The position numbers and the translations under genes were made by a program. This document shows, piece after piece, positions 1-8,978 of a DNA stretch of 64,000 nt. Positions within the stretch are counted from its first letter, which is position 1. Every line of letters starts with the position of its first letter. This DNA is from Pseudochelatococcus lubricantis (GTDB taxonomy: Bacteria; Pseudomonadota; Alphaproteobacteria; Rhizobiales; Beijerinckiaceae). The DNA lies in NCBI RefSeq assembly GCF_011762225.1, contig NZ_JAASQI010000002.1, positions 310,001 to 374,000 of the forward strand. Reading direction: 5' to 3'. The notes below the pieces were generated by a model. That model searched no databases, was not told the origin of the DNA, and saw nothing but the letters and a program-made list of their open reading frames with translations.

Positions 1-417
1 GCTGATGTTGGTTTGGTCAATCAGTATTTTGGCCTCGCCGCGCAGAACATCGTCACGAATGCCCAGCTCACCGGCGATGCGTTCAACGACCTTCTGGCAT
101 GGTTCCCGCAGCTCTCCGGGCAGCTGACGGCGTTCTCGGCGGCCGCACAGCAGGTCGGCGATACGTTCTGGGATGTCCAGAACAACGTCATCGACAAAAT
201 TCTTGGCGCGCAGGGCAAAAGCTACATCAGCGATATGCGCGCGCTGATCACAGAGCGTGATGAGCTGACGGCTACGGCTCAGAGCGTCGGTGTGGACGTG
301 GGGCTGGTGAACCAGTATTTCAGCCTCGCCGCGCAGAACATCGTCGACAACGCGGGGCTGACGGGCGATGCGTTTGCGGACCTGATCTCGTGGTTCCCGG
401 ACCTGTCGTCCTCGCTC
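1..417 (+). repeat. Two diverged 126-bp repeats in the tape measure gene
   Basis: Bases 1-126 and 292-417 encode closely similar 42-residue blocks, both containing LAAQNIV and LTGDAF and ending in WFP plus a Ser/Leu-rich tail. The period is exactly 291 bp (97 codons). Further copies may exist to the left of the window. Such repeats can change tail length by whole units. Confidence 0.8.
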
Positions 418-2100
418 AAGGAGGCCGGCAAAGCGGTGGAGCAGACGGCGGACCAGATCGCCGCCGCAGCCGAGCGCATCAGGGGCTTTGAAGACAGGTT
501 CTTTGCGGCCACGAACGACAACGGCACGCTCGACGGCGCGCTGCGAGAGTTCGACAGGACGGCGGCACGGGGCCGCGCGGCAGAGCTGGCCGCAGGCGGG
601 CAGGGGCTCGTCGCCCTTGAGCGCGCTATCGCGGCCGAGCGCCTCAACGTGCAGGCACAGTTTGCTGCCGATGCGGTGAGCGCTGCGCAGTCCGCCGTCG
701 ACACCGCCCGCCAGAACCTGCAATCTGCGGCGCAAGCGGCCATCGACGCCGCGCAGGCACAGGTGGATGCGGCACAGACGGCAGCTCAGGCTGCCGCGCA
801 AGCCGTCAGCGATGCGCAGTCCCGCGTCGACGCCGCCCAGCAGGCACTGGAGCGCGCGCAGGACGCCGTGCGGCAGGGTTATGAGGATCAGGCCAGCACG
901 CTGCGGGATACCGTCAGCAGGCTCCAGTCGTTCATCAAGGGCATCAAGGAGTTCAAGGCGTCGCTGGTGCTCGACGACAGCCTGTCGCCCTACAGCCCGG
1001 CCCAGCGCCTCGCCGAGGCCCAGCGTCAGTATCAGGAGATCGCTGCCAAGGCGCTCGCCGGCGATACCGGCGCCATGGATCAGCTGGAGAGCGTATCCCG
1101 CAGCTATCTGGAGGAGGCGCGGGGCTACTACGCATCGTCGGAGGCTTACTACCAGGCATTTAACGATGTCCAGTCGGTCCTCGACCGGGTATCGGCGTCG
1201 GCGCAGGATCAGCTGTCGGAGGCCGAGCGCCAACTGGCCGCCCTCGATGCGCAGATCGCAGCGCTCACCCGGATCGACGACACGGTGTTGTCCATTGAGC
1301 AGGCGCAGGCCGATCTACTCGCGGCACAGCAGGAGCTGGTGACGGCCCAGCAGCAGCAGTCGCAGGCCGATTCCGCGCTGTCGGTGGCGCAGGCCAATCT
1401 CGACGCCGTGCAGTCGCAGATGGATGCGCTGCTCGGCATCGACAAATCGGTCATGTCGGTCTATCAGGCAATTCAGGAGCTGACGGCAGCGGAATCGGCC
1501 TTGGCTAAGGCCCAGCAGACGCAGGCCGACATCCTCGCCCAGCAGCAGGCGTTGGCGGCGAAAAACCCCAACGAGCTATTTGTCCAGCAGGCGTATCGCG
1601 ATGTCTTCGGGCGCGAGGCGGACACGGGCGGCCTGTCCTACTGGACTAACCAGATGGATGTCGGGGCATCGACCGCCGCGCAAGTGATGGAGCGCCTGAA
1701 CTGGGAAAAGGCGCACGGCGCCATGCGCTTCGGCGGGATCGTCGGCAGCTACGCCACGGGTGGCATGGTCGGCAACGGGATGTGGGACGTGGATAGCGTG
1801 CTGGCCCGGTATGCCGGAGGCGGCAACATTGCACTGGCAGGCGGGGAGTTCGTGACCCGCGCGCCGTCCGTCAATCGCGATACCTTGCCAACGCTCGCGG
1901 CGATCAACGCCACTGGCCGGCTGCCGTCAGCCAACGATGACAGCGCGAAAGCCGAGATCAGGGCGTTACGGCAGGAGGTGGCCGAGCTGAAGCAGGCTCT
2001 TGTCGCCGGGTTCAACGGAACCATTGGAGCGGTTTCGCAAACCACGAGCGCCGTGAAATCCACCGAAAGCACCATCGGCCGGCAGCGGATCGCGAGGTAA
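1..2100 (+). CDS. Phage tail tape measure protein, C-terminal part (5' partial)
   Basis: The frame is open from the first base, so the true start lies outside the window; at least 699 residues remain. The visible part begins with two similar 42-residue blocks 97 residues apart, followed by a long Ala/Gln-rich helical stretch suited to a coiled coil. A DUF4214-like segment follows (VQQAYRDVFGREADTGGLSYW), then a Gly-rich end with GGEFV, as is common at the end of tape measure proteins. Such proteins set tail length and are threaded into the cell during DNA injection. The next tail gene starts six bases after the stop. The assignment is firm for tape measure; the role of the DUF4214 part is unknown. 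Confidence 0.85.
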   Translation, partial: ADVGLVNQYFGLAAQNIVTNAQLTGDAFNDLLAWFPQLSGQLTAFSAAAQQVGDTFWDVQNNVIDKILGAQGKSYISDMRALITERDELTATAQSVGVDVGLVNQYFSLAAQNIVDNAGLTGDAFADLISWFPDLSSSLKEAGKAVEQTADQIAAAAERIRGFEDRFFAATNDNGTLDGALREFDRTAARGRAAELAAGGQGLVALERAIAAERLNVQAQFAADAVSAAQSAVDTARQNLQSAAQAAIDAAQAQVDAAQTAAQAAAQAVSDAQSRVDAAQQALERAQDAVRQGYEDQASTLRDTVSRLQSFIKGIKEFKASLVLDDSLSPYSPAQRLAEAQRQYQEIAAKALAGDTGAMDQLESVSRSYLEEARGYYASSEAYYQAFNDVQSVLDRVSASAQDQLSEAERQLAALDAQIAALTRIDDTVLSIEQAQADLLAAQQELVTAQQQQSQADSALSVAQANLDAVQSQMDALLGIDKSVMSVYQAIQELTAAESALAKAQQTQADILAQQQALAAKNPNELFVQQAYRDVFGREADTGGLSYWTNQMDVGASTAAQVMERLNWEKAHGAMRFGGIVGSYATGGMVGNGMWDVDSVLARYAGGGNIALAGGEFVTRAPSVNRDTLPTLAAINATGRLPSANDDSAKAEIRALRQEVAELKQALVAGFNGTIGAVSQTTSAVKSTESTIGRQRIAR

Positions 2101-2106
2101 AACCAC

Positions 2107-3684
2107 ATGACAGTCTATCTCATTGAGCTGGAGGCCCACACGGGCGCCGGCGTCGAGACCTTGCACCTCGCATCGGAGGGCTACGCCACGCTGCCCACGG
2201 ATAGCCCGGCGAACACGTGGTATGAACCGCGCGTCATTTCGCCGGGGTCGTTCCAGCGGAACCTGTTTCGGCCGGGGGCGACGTCGGGTGATGCTGAGAT
2301 CGGCTATGGCGAGATCGTGCTCGCCAATGTCGACGGCGGCCTTGACGCTTGGCTCGACTACGGCTTTGACGGCCGGCCGGTGACGATCAAAGTGCTGCCG
2401 GACGCTGACACGGCCTATGCGCAGGCGAGGACAGTATTCCGCGGATCGGTAGAGATGCTGGACAGCACGCGAGCGTGGGAAGAACTTCGCGTGCGTATTT
2501 TCGACAGACGACTTGACTTGGACAAGCCGTTACAGGTAAATAGGTACGCTGGCACAACTACGAGCGCAGGGCCTACTGCCGAGGGCAATGCCGATCTGAA
2601 GGATCAGACCAAGCCCATAATCTTCGGCGCGGTCTTCAACGTCCCCGGCATCATCGCCAATCCATACGACCTGATTTACCAGTGGTCTGACAGCGCGGTC
2701 CAGTCGATTACGGTTTATGACGCCGGCGTGCAGCTCAAGCTCGCGGCCAATTACTCGACCATCACACAGTTGCGCAATGCAAGCATCCGGCCGGGTCAGT
2801 ATGCCACGTGCCTCGCGCAGGGCATGGCGCGGCTTGGCGGTGCTCCGTACAAGCAGATCACGGCTGACGTTGTAGAAGGGGGAGCCGGCCAGCGTACAGC
2901 GGCACAGATCGCGCGGCGGGTGCTGCTGCGGGCTGGCATGACGACGAGCGATTTCAACACCGCCACTTTCACTGCGTTGGACGGCCTGAATAACGCCGAA
3001 TGCGGCATCTACATCGACACTGACATGCACACCAAGGATGCTATCTCGCAGGTGCTGGCGAGCGTCGGCGGGTGGCTGGCGCCGGATCATCTCGGGGTGT
3101 TTCAGGTCGGGCGCGTGTCCGGACCGGGGGTGCCGAAAGACACGTTTACCGAGGACGATATCCTCGGCAGCGGCGGTATCGAGCTGTTGGCCGCCAGCGA
3201 CGACGGCCGAGGCATCCCGATCTATCGCGCAACTGTGCGCTACGGCCGCATTTGGCACCTCATGCAAGATGGCGAGCTGGGTGGCTGCGTGAGCAATGAC
3301 AGGCGGGCATACCTGTCGACCGAATATCGTGAGGCAAAGGCCGACAACTTGCCGGCGCAGACCAAGCACAAGCTTTCCCCTGAAATCACGGTCGACACGC
3401 TGCTGGCGACGCAATCGGCGGCTGAGGCCGAGGCGTCTCGCCTGCTTGGCCTGCGAGGGCTCCGGCGTGACACTATCGTCATCACGCTCCCTTTCGGGGA
3501 CAGTGAGCGCGGCGACGAAGCCTATACCCGCGCGACGGCAATCAACCTGGGCGACACGATCACAGTGCAGGTGCCACGCTTCGGCTACGGCTCAGGGCGC
3601 CCCTTCGTTGTGATCGGCCGCGAGGACAGCTACGGCACCGCCGACGACCCGGCGCAAACCGTCAAACTAACCTGCTGGGGGTGA
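2107..3684 (+). CDS. Phage tail / baseplate-hub-like structural protein
   Basis: A 525-residue protein directly after the tape measure gene, the place where distal tail, hub and tip proteins are normally encoded. It is a mixed beta-rich protein with no signal peptide or membrane segment. The middle part carries GAVFNVPG and a stretch resembling substrate-free hub proteins (IARRVLLRAGMTTSDFN), and the C-terminal part ends in a beta domain (GYGSGRPFVVIGRED). I do not recognise a named family with certainty. Position and the continuous gene order support a role in the tail tip or baseplate. The start ATG follows GAGG and lies just after the tape measure stop. Confidence 0.65.
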   Translation: MTVYLIELEAHTGAGVETLHLASEGYATLPTDSPANTWYEPRVISPGSFQRNLFRPGATSGDAEIGYGEIVLANVDGGLDAWLDYGFDGRPVTIKVLPDADTAYAQARTVFRGSVEMLDSTRAWEELRVRIFDRRLDLDKPLQVNRYAGTTTSAGPTAEGNADLKDQTKPIIFGAVFNVPGIIANPYDLIYQWSDSAVQSITVYDAGVQLKLAANYSTITQLRNASIRPGQYATCLAQGMARLGGAPYKQITADVVEGGAGQRTAAQIARRVLLRAGMTTSDFNTATFTALDGLNNAECGIYIDTDMHTKDAISQVLASVGGWLAPDHLGVFQVGRVSGPGVPKDTFTEDDILGSGGIELLAASDDGRGIPIYRATVRYGRIWHLMQDGELGGCVSNDRRAYLSTEYREAKADNLPAQTKHKLSPEITVDTLLATQSAAEAEASRLLGLRGLRRDTIVITLPFGDSERGDEAYTRATAINLGDTITVQVPRFGYGSGRPFVVIGREDSYGTADDPAQTVKLTCWG

Positions 3685-3690
3685 TCCAAT

Positions 3691-5175
3691 ATGGCCGATA
3701 GCGATATCACGGTTGCGACGCTGACTGCGGCGCAGGCGGGGCCGGGGGCTATCCTTGTCACGCCTGTCACCACCGGCGGATCGTGCCTGCCCTATATGGC
3801 GCTCGACGCCGTGGAGATTTGGGCGTCCACCACGAACAGCCGGGGCTCGTCGATTAAAGTTGGCGATACCGTACTTGGGTTCATCCATGCCGATCTCCCG
3901 GCCAACACGACACGCTATTATTGGGCGCGGGCGCGCGACGTGTCGGATAATAATGGCGATTGGTACCCGGCGAGCGCTACTGCCGGGATATCGGCTACGA
4001 CGACATCTGCTGATGTCGCGGACGGCAGCATAACGGAAAACAAGCTCGCCAATGGCGCTGTCACAGAAAACAAGGTTGGCAACGGCGCTGTAACGACGAC
4101 GAAAATTGCCAATTTGGCAATCACTACGGCGAAAATCGGTGATGCACAGATCACGCAAACTAAAATCGGTAATGCCGCCATTGTGAATGCGCACCTTGGC
4201 AATGCAATTATTGCCGAGGCGAATATTCAAAATGCGGCGATAACGAATGCAAAAATCGCCAGCCTGACGGCAGATAAGGTCAGCGCCGGCACCTTCACCG
4301 GCCTGACATTCCGGACGGCGGCGACCGGCACCCGCGTTGAAATCTCAGCGGACACAAATGACATCACGGCATACGTATCCGGCGGGCAGGCCTCGCTCGG
4401 CGGCACAGACAACGTCGGTCTCAGGATATCAAACTCGACCGGAAACGGGCTGATTGTCCGCGCAAAGAGCGTAACGGAAAATGCTCCCGCGAGTATGTTC
4501 GAGGGCACTGCCACCAATGGTCCGGCGGTTGGCATCTATTCCGTGGGTCAGCTGACCGGCCATGCGCTGCGATGCACCACGAGGCTCAACGCTTCGTCCG
4601 GTGACTCATTGGGCGGGCAGGCAATTGTTGGTGTCGCGCAGGGCGGCGGCGGGCACGCCGTCTACGCCGAGAAGGGGAGTTTTGCTCCCTTCACCGGCTC
4701 GCATGACGCATTTATCGCGAAAGATGAGCCCACGGAAATTGGTGATATTGTCTGTGACCTGAAGGTGATAGCTCGATCCGGCGTCGATGATACGGTGACG
4801 GAGGTCTACGTCGCGGAGGACGATGCAGACCCGGCCGCTGTTGGCGTCGTGTCGCGCCGACTGCCATTTGAGCCGGCATCGCTGATCGGTGGGCTGCCAC
4901 AGGCCGAGGGCACTACCCGCCTGCGTGAAATCCTCGCCGAGCGCTACGACCGCCTCGCCATCAACAGCGTGGGCGAGGGGCAGGTGAATGTGTGCGGCCG
5001 GGGCGGGGATATCCGGGCCGGTGACCTGATCATGACATCGACGCTGCGCGGCAAAGGCCAGCGGCAGCCGGACGGGATCATGCGCGCCTACACCGTCGCC
5101 AAAGCGCGAGAGAGCGTCACGTTCTCGGGGGCGGACGACTGGAAGCGCGTGAGCTGCATTTACCTCTGCGGCTGA
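3691..5175 (+). CDS. Phage tail tip / fibre protein with decapeptide repeats
   Basis: A 494-residue protein with an N-terminal beta domain (residues 1-105), eight tandem ten-residue repeats (residues 111-190, pattern N-G-A-V/I-T-x-x-K-I-G), a SADKVSAG-like transition and a beta-rich middle part. The C-terminal part contains VGEGQVNVCGRGGDI and YTVAKARE, which resemble the C-terminal domain seen in many phage tail proteins and related to self-processing chaperone domains of the Peptidase_G2 type; processing here is not shown. The start follows GGGGGTGAT. It lies between the hub-like and discoidin-like genes, so it probably forms a trimeric stalk or central tip piece. Confidence 0.65.
   Translation: MADSDITVATLTAAQAGPGAILVTPVTTGGSCLPYMALDAVEIWASTTNSRGSSIKVGDTVLGFIHADLPANTTRYYWARARDVSDNNGDWYPASATAGISATTTSADVADGSITENKLANGAVTENKVGNGAVTTTKIANLAITTAKIGDAQITQTKIGNAAIVNAHLGNAIIAEANIQNAAITNAKIASLTADKVSAGTFTGLTFRTAATGTRVEISADTNDITAYVSGGQASLGGTDNVGLRISNSTGNGLIVRAKSVTENAPASMFEGTATNGPAVGIYSVGQLTGHALRCTTRLNASSGDSLGGQAIVGVAQGGGGHAVYAEKGSFAPFTGSHDAFIAKDEPTEIGDIVCDLKVIARSGVDDTVTEVYVAEDDADPAAVGVVSRRLPFEPASLIGGLPQAEGTTRLREILAERYDRLAINSVGEGQVNVCGRGGDIRAGDLIMTSTLRGKGQRQPDGIMRAYTVAKARESVTFSGADDWKRVSCIYLCG
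4021..4260 (+). repeat. Eight tandem 30-bp units (decapeptide repeats)
   Basis: Exactly eight in-frame 30-bp units encode ten-residue blocks such as NGAVTENKVG, NGAVTTTKIA and DAQITQTKIG. The hydrophobic positions recur every ten residues, which suits a triple-stranded beta stalk or extended fibre. The DNA of the units has diverged, so the array is old rather than a fresh expansion. Confidence 0.85.
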
Positions 5176-5184
5176 GGGGAACTC

Positions 5185-6036
5185 ATGGGACAGCTTGCAC
5201 TCTACTACGGCAACTACGCCGACGCGGCGTCGTTGTCCGGCGGATCGTGGGCGGCTGGATTGCCGCTCAATAATCTCAAGAATCGCATGCTCCGGCGGGT
5301 GGCGCGGTCTGTCGACGCCGCGACAACGTCGACGCAGATGCGCATCGATCTCGGCGCGGCGCAGTCGATCCCGGCGATCTTTCTCGGCCCCTATAATGCC
5401 TCTGGCGGGCTGAAATACCGCGTTCGCGGGGCTGACAACGCCAATATGACCGGAGCGATTTACGATAGCGGGACAGTTGGCGCCAATGTCGTTCCGTCGC
5501 TCTCACTGGCGTGGGAGGATCCCGGTTTTTGGTACGGTATTTCGTCCGCCGGCGAGGTCGAGTTGCGCGGGTGGATCATGCATTTCCTGCCGTCCCCGGT
5601 GACGGCGCGGTACTGGCGCATCGAAATCGACGATACCGCGAATGCTGCCGGGTACCTGCAATTTGGCCGGCTGATGATGCCCAAGCGCTGGCAGCCGGCC
5701 GTGAATTACGAGCCGGGCAGCACTGGGTTGTCCCTTGAGGATCGCACCGTCGTGCAGGAGAGCATCGGCGGCAGCGAGTATTTCTGGCGAAGGCAGGAGC
5801 CGCGCGTATTTAATTGCTCGTGGCCGTACCTCAAAGAGACAGACACCTACGGATCGGCGCTCAATATGATGCGCGATATCGGCAGCAGCGGTGAGGTATT
5901 CGTGGTGCCGGACCCCGACAGCACCTACGTCCAGCGCCGGTCGTTTCTCGGCCGCATGCGCTCGCGCGATGCGATCGGTCAGCCAATCCCTATCGATTAC
6001 ACGTCCTATGGCTTTGAGATCAAGGAGATCATCTAA
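5185..6036 (+). CDS. Phage structural protein, discoidin-like
   Basis: A 283-residue protein with a beta-sandwich pattern like F5/8-type (discoidin) domains: MRIDLGAAQSIPAIFLGPYN near residue 50 and ARYWRIEIDD near residue 147, the typical paired strands of that fold. No signal peptide or TM segment is visible. The start follows GAGGGG. It ends one base before the fibre gene's ATG, so the two are likely coupled. It may bind sugars or hold the fibre to the tail. The family is inferred from the pattern only; a plain structural protein of unknown fold is the alternative. Confidence 0.55.
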   Translation: MGQLALYYGNYADAASLSGGSWAAGLPLNNLKNRMLRRVARSVDAATTSTQMRIDLGAAQSIPAIFLGPYNASGGLKYRVRGADNANMTGAIYDSGTVGANVVPSLSLAWEDPGFWYGISSAGEVELRGWIMHFLPSPVTARYWRIEIDDTANAAGYLQFGRLMMPKRWQPAVNYEPGSTGLSLEDRTVVQESIGGSEYFWRRQEPRVFNCSWPYLKETDTYGSALNMMRDIGSSGEVFVVPDPDSTYVQRRSFLGRMRSRDAIGQPIPIDYTSYGFEIKEII

Positions 6037-6037
6037 A

Positions 6038-8215
6038 ATGGCCCTGACACCTCAAGAGCTTGCCGCAGTTGCTGAGCTGAGACGCATCAACGGCAATAGT
6101 CACCTGTCTGACCCTAACGGCCTCGGCGACGACGGCCACCGTGTTAATTTCGTGCCCGGTTTGCACGCCATGGCTGATGTCACTGATGCAGTGGCGCGCG
6201 AAGCTGATGCGGCAGTGGCGGCTGCATTGTCCGCGGCGGCGCAAGCAGCGTCTCTCTCCGGCACGTCGACGACTTCGGTTGCGATCGGCGCCGGCAGCAA
6301 TACGCTGACGACGCAGGCTGGCAAGGCGTTTGGCGCCGGCACATTCGTACTGCTCACATCAGACGCCAATCCCACGACGCATTACATCCTCGGCCAGGTC
6401 ACGGCCTACTCAGGCGCTTCGCTCACGATCGCGGCGGCGTCTTTCGCGGGTAGCGGATCGCGCGCAGATTGGACGATCCGTGTGGCAGGTGGTCCTGGTG
6501 CGGCAGGCGCTGACGGAAAGCAGGTTGAGCTGCAAAAATCTGCCACGCATATCCAGTGGCGCTTGGCCGGGGGCTCGTGGGCCAACCTCATCGCCATCGC
6601 CGACCTGAAGGGCGCAGACGGACGCGAAATTGAAATGCAGGTCTCAGCCACGCATGTGCAGTGGCGGTATGTCGGCGCATCCAGTTGGACCGATCTGATT
6701 GCACTGTCTGCGCTTAAGGGGGCTGACGGGCGCGAGGTCCAGATGCAGGGGGGCGCCACCCATATCCAGTGGCGATATGCTGGCGTGGAGGCATGGACGG
6801 ATATTGTAGCCCTATCCGATCTTAAGGGCGAGCCGGGGCCTCGCGGCGCACAGATCATCAATGGCGCACGCGATCCAGCGCCGGGCGACGGCAGCAACGA
6901 CGACTATTGGATGCAGTCTGCGGATGGGGTGACAGGCGAGCAAGGTGATTTTTGGTTCAAGTCGGCTGGCGCATGGACCAAGCTTTTCTCGATGAAAGGG
7001 CCGGCCGGGTCCGGCTCGGGTGACGTCGTAGGCCCCAATGGCAGTGTGGTCGACGCCGAGCTAGCGCTATTCAGTGGCACGACGGGCAAAACTCTGAAGG
7101 GCTCCGGCAAGACCATCGCCACGCTAACCGCTGACCTCTCGGCTGCTATGGACGCGGCAGAGAGCGCCAAGTTCGTGACGCCAAAGGCTCTCTGGGACAC
7201 GCTTGTCCCGCTTGCAATCTCGGTCAGCGGGGGCGTGGCGACGCCGGACTTCGGGGCGCGCCAGAATTTTACGCTTGCGCTCACCGGCAACACGACGCTC
7301 GCGAATCCGCCCGGCGCGAAAATCGGTCAGTCCGGGACGATCCAGCTGACGCGCTCGGCTCTACAGACGCTGTCATATGGGGCAGCCTGGAATCCTGTTG
7401 GCGAGATAGAGCTGCCGGCGGCGTCGGGCGCGGGCGCGAAAATCATCTACGAGGTTGTCAGCACGTCGCCGCTCCGGGTTGATTTTTCGGTATCGTACGC
7501 TGGTTCCGGGGGCGCGGGCGGGACCGTCACGAGCGTCGGCCTGTCTCTGCCTGCGGGCTTTACCGTGACCGGCTCTCCCGTTACCGCATCCGGCACACTG
7601 ACGGGCGCGTGGGCAGCTGGGTATCAGGCGTATACTGCCGCGGAAGCCGACAAGGTCGCGGGCATCGCGATCGGTGCCGACGTGACTGCCACGGCCATCG
7701 GCGCGGCCACCGCAAAGGAAACGCCAGTCAACGAGGACACCATCCCCCTCACTGACAGCGCCGCCTCCGGAGCCTTGAAAAAGGTCACGTGGACGGTGAT
7801 CAAGGCGGCGCTGAAGACATACTTCGACGGGCTGTATGTCGTCATCCAGGCCATGGCGAGCGAGGTCCGCGCAGGGACAGTCGAGAACCGATACGTCTCC
7901 CCGTCATCCCTTTGGGCGGCGCTTGCGCCAGTTGAGCTTACGGATGCGGCGACGATCGCCATCAACCTTGCGGGCGGCATAAATTTCCGCGTCGAAATCA
8001 CGGACAATCGCACGCTCGGCAACCCCACGAACGTCAAGGCTGGCCAGCAGGGGACTATCAATGTCACGCGATCCGCCGCGCAGACGCTGGCGTTTGGCTC
8101 AAACTGGCGGCCCTACGGCAATACGACGCTCCCGGCGACCGGCAAGGGCTTCAAAATCGCATACGAGGTGATCGCATCTACCGTCATCCACTACAGCATC
8201 ATTCCGGAGGCGTAA
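6038..8215 (+). CDS. Phage tail fibre protein, modular
   Basis: A 725-residue protein. The start at 6038 is chosen because AAGGAG lies ten bases upstream and the next gene back ends at 6036; a longer frame exists but would overlap that gene. Order of parts: N-terminal helix (MALTPQELAAVAELRRINGN), Ala-rich stretch, a GSNTLTTQAGKAFGAG beta part, three 35-36-residue repeats (about residues 157-263; GADGREVxMQ...ATHIQWRY), a short collagen-like GEPGPRG, then two related beta modules near residues 380-490 and 610-725, both with FTLALTGNTTL-like and TRSAxQTL patterns. This layout is typical of receptor-reaching fibres. Target receptor unknown. Confidence 0.75.
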   Translation: MALTPQELAAVAELRRINGNSHLSDPNGLGDDGHRVNFVPGLHAMADVTDAVAREADAAVAAALSAAAQAASLSGTSTTSVAIGAGSNTLTTQAGKAFGAGTFVLLTSDANPTTHYILGQVTAYSGASLTIAAASFAGSGSRADWTIRVAGGPGAAGADGKQVELQKSATHIQWRLAGGSWANLIAIADLKGADGREIEMQVSATHVQWRYVGASSWTDLIALSALKGADGREVQMQGGATHIQWRYAGVEAWTDIVALSDLKGEPGPRGAQIINGARDPAPGDGSNDDYWMQSADGVTGEQGDFWFKSAGAWTKLFSMKGPAGSGSGDVVGPNGSVVDAELALFSGTTGKTLKGSGKTIATLTADLSAAMDAAESAKFVTPKALWDTLVPLAISVSGGVATPDFGARQNFTLALTGNTTLANPPGAKIGQSGTIQLTRSALQTLSYGAAWNPVGEIELPAASGAGAKIIYEVVSTSPLRVDFSVSYAGSGGAGGTVTSVGLSLPAGFTVTGSPVTASGTLTGAWAAGYQAYTAAEADKVAGIAIGADVTATAIGAATAKETPVNEDTIPLTDSAASGALKKVTWTVIKAALKTYFDGLYVVIQAMASEVRAGTVENRYVSPSSLWAALAPVELTDAATIAINLAGGINFRVEITDNRTLGNPTNVKAGQQGTINVTRSAAQTLAFGSNWRPYGNTTLPATGKGFKIAYEVIASTVIHYSIIPEA
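6506..6826 (+). repeat. Three tandem 105-108-bp repeats in the fibre gene
   Basis: Units begin at 6506, 6611 and 6719 and encode blocks starting GADGKQVELQ, GADGREIEMQ and GADGREVQMQ, each followed by ATHxQWR and ending with a Leu-Lys pair. The first unit is one codon shorter. The conserved Q-W-R core suggests a small repeated beta hairpin that may bind a glycan. Confidence 0.85.
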
Positions 8216-8914
8216 ATGCTCGGATCAGTATGGTGGGCCGCTGCCGCGCTGGCGCGAGCGGCGGCTGGGCAGATCGAATACGATGGCAGTCTCGGCGATA
8301 CGTTTACGTTCGTCGTGCCCGCAGGCGTCACGCTCATATCCGCAGTCACTGTCGGGCGCGGTAATATCGGCGGCGGCGGACTCACATGGGCCAATGGTAT
8401 CATCGTCACGCCCGGCGAGACGATCACTATCTACATGCCGGGGTATGCCGGTATTTTCCGGGGCGGCACGTCAGGCACGCGCCTGCTCTCGGCTAACGGT
8501 GCTAGCATATTGACCGTGGACGGTGGCGTCGGCGGAACGCAACTCTACGCGCCCGGGTTGGTGGATTTCGGCGGCGGCACTGGCGGCCGTGGGGCGGCCA
8601 ACACGGCGGGCGGCGGCGCGGCGGGCTATCTCGGCAACGGCGGTAATGCTGGCGCCGCGGCTCCTGCGGGTTCAGGTGCGGGCGGCGGCGGCTCGACGAC
8701 AACCCGGCCTGGCGGTGGCGTCGGCCTCAAGGGGCGCGGCGCGGATGGCACGGTCAATGGCGGCCCGGGTTCGGGCGGCGCGCCCGGCTCGGGCGATCTC
8801 GGCGGCAAATACGGCGGCGGACGATATCGCACGGCTGGCACCGCTGGCGCCGCTGGCGTCCGGATCATGTGGGGCGGCGACCGGTCCTACCCCAACAACG
8901 CGGGCGATGTCTGA
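8216..8914 (+). CDS. Glycine-rich phage tail tip / adhesin-like protein
   Basis: A 232-residue protein with a hydrophobic start (residues 1-20), a beta domain (about 22-110), then an extended Gly-rich half full of GGG, GGxGG and GNGG motifs, closing with VRIMWGGDRSYPNNAGDV. Closely similar ends occur in glycine-rich tail fibre tips of many phages, where polyglycine helices display variable receptor-binding loops. GGAGG lies five bases before the ATG, which directly abuts the fibre stop codon. It probably caps or extends the fibre encoded upstream. A strong terminator follows, so it closes the tail transcript or weakens what comes after. Confidence 0.65.
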   Translation: MLGSVWWAAAALARAAAGQIEYDGSLGDTFTFVVPAGVTLISAVTVGRGNIGGGGLTWANGIIVTPGETITIYMPGYAGIFRGGTSGTRLLSANGASILTVDGGVGGTQLYAPGLVDFGGGTGGRGAANTAGGGAAGYLGNGGNAGAAAPAGSGAGGGGSTTTRPGGGVGLKGRGADGTVNGGPGSGGAPGSGDLGGKYGGGRYRTAGTAGAAGVRIMWGGDRSYPNNAGDV

Positions 8915-8940
8915 CGATCCGCACAATTCGCAAGCCACGT

Positions 8941-8961
8941 GCCGCCTTCGGGCGGTTTTTT
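8941..8961 (+). terminator. Intrinsic terminator after the glycine-rich tip gene
   Basis: CCGCC and GGCGG arms around a TTCG tetraloop are followed by six T residues. It lies between the tip gene and the Shine-Dalgarno of the sialidase-like gene. Confidence 0.85.
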
Positions 8962-8978
8962 GTTTTCAGGAGGGCCCC

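Noticed and set aside
5891-6037. N-terminal extension of the fibre gene
   Set aside because: The frame is open back to 5891 but would lie within the upstream gene; a proper Shine-Dalgarno stands before 6038.
8523-8978. Long N-terminal extension of the sialidase-like gene
   Set aside because: It overlaps the glycine-rich gene out of frame, crosses a terminator and ignores AGGAGG before 8979.
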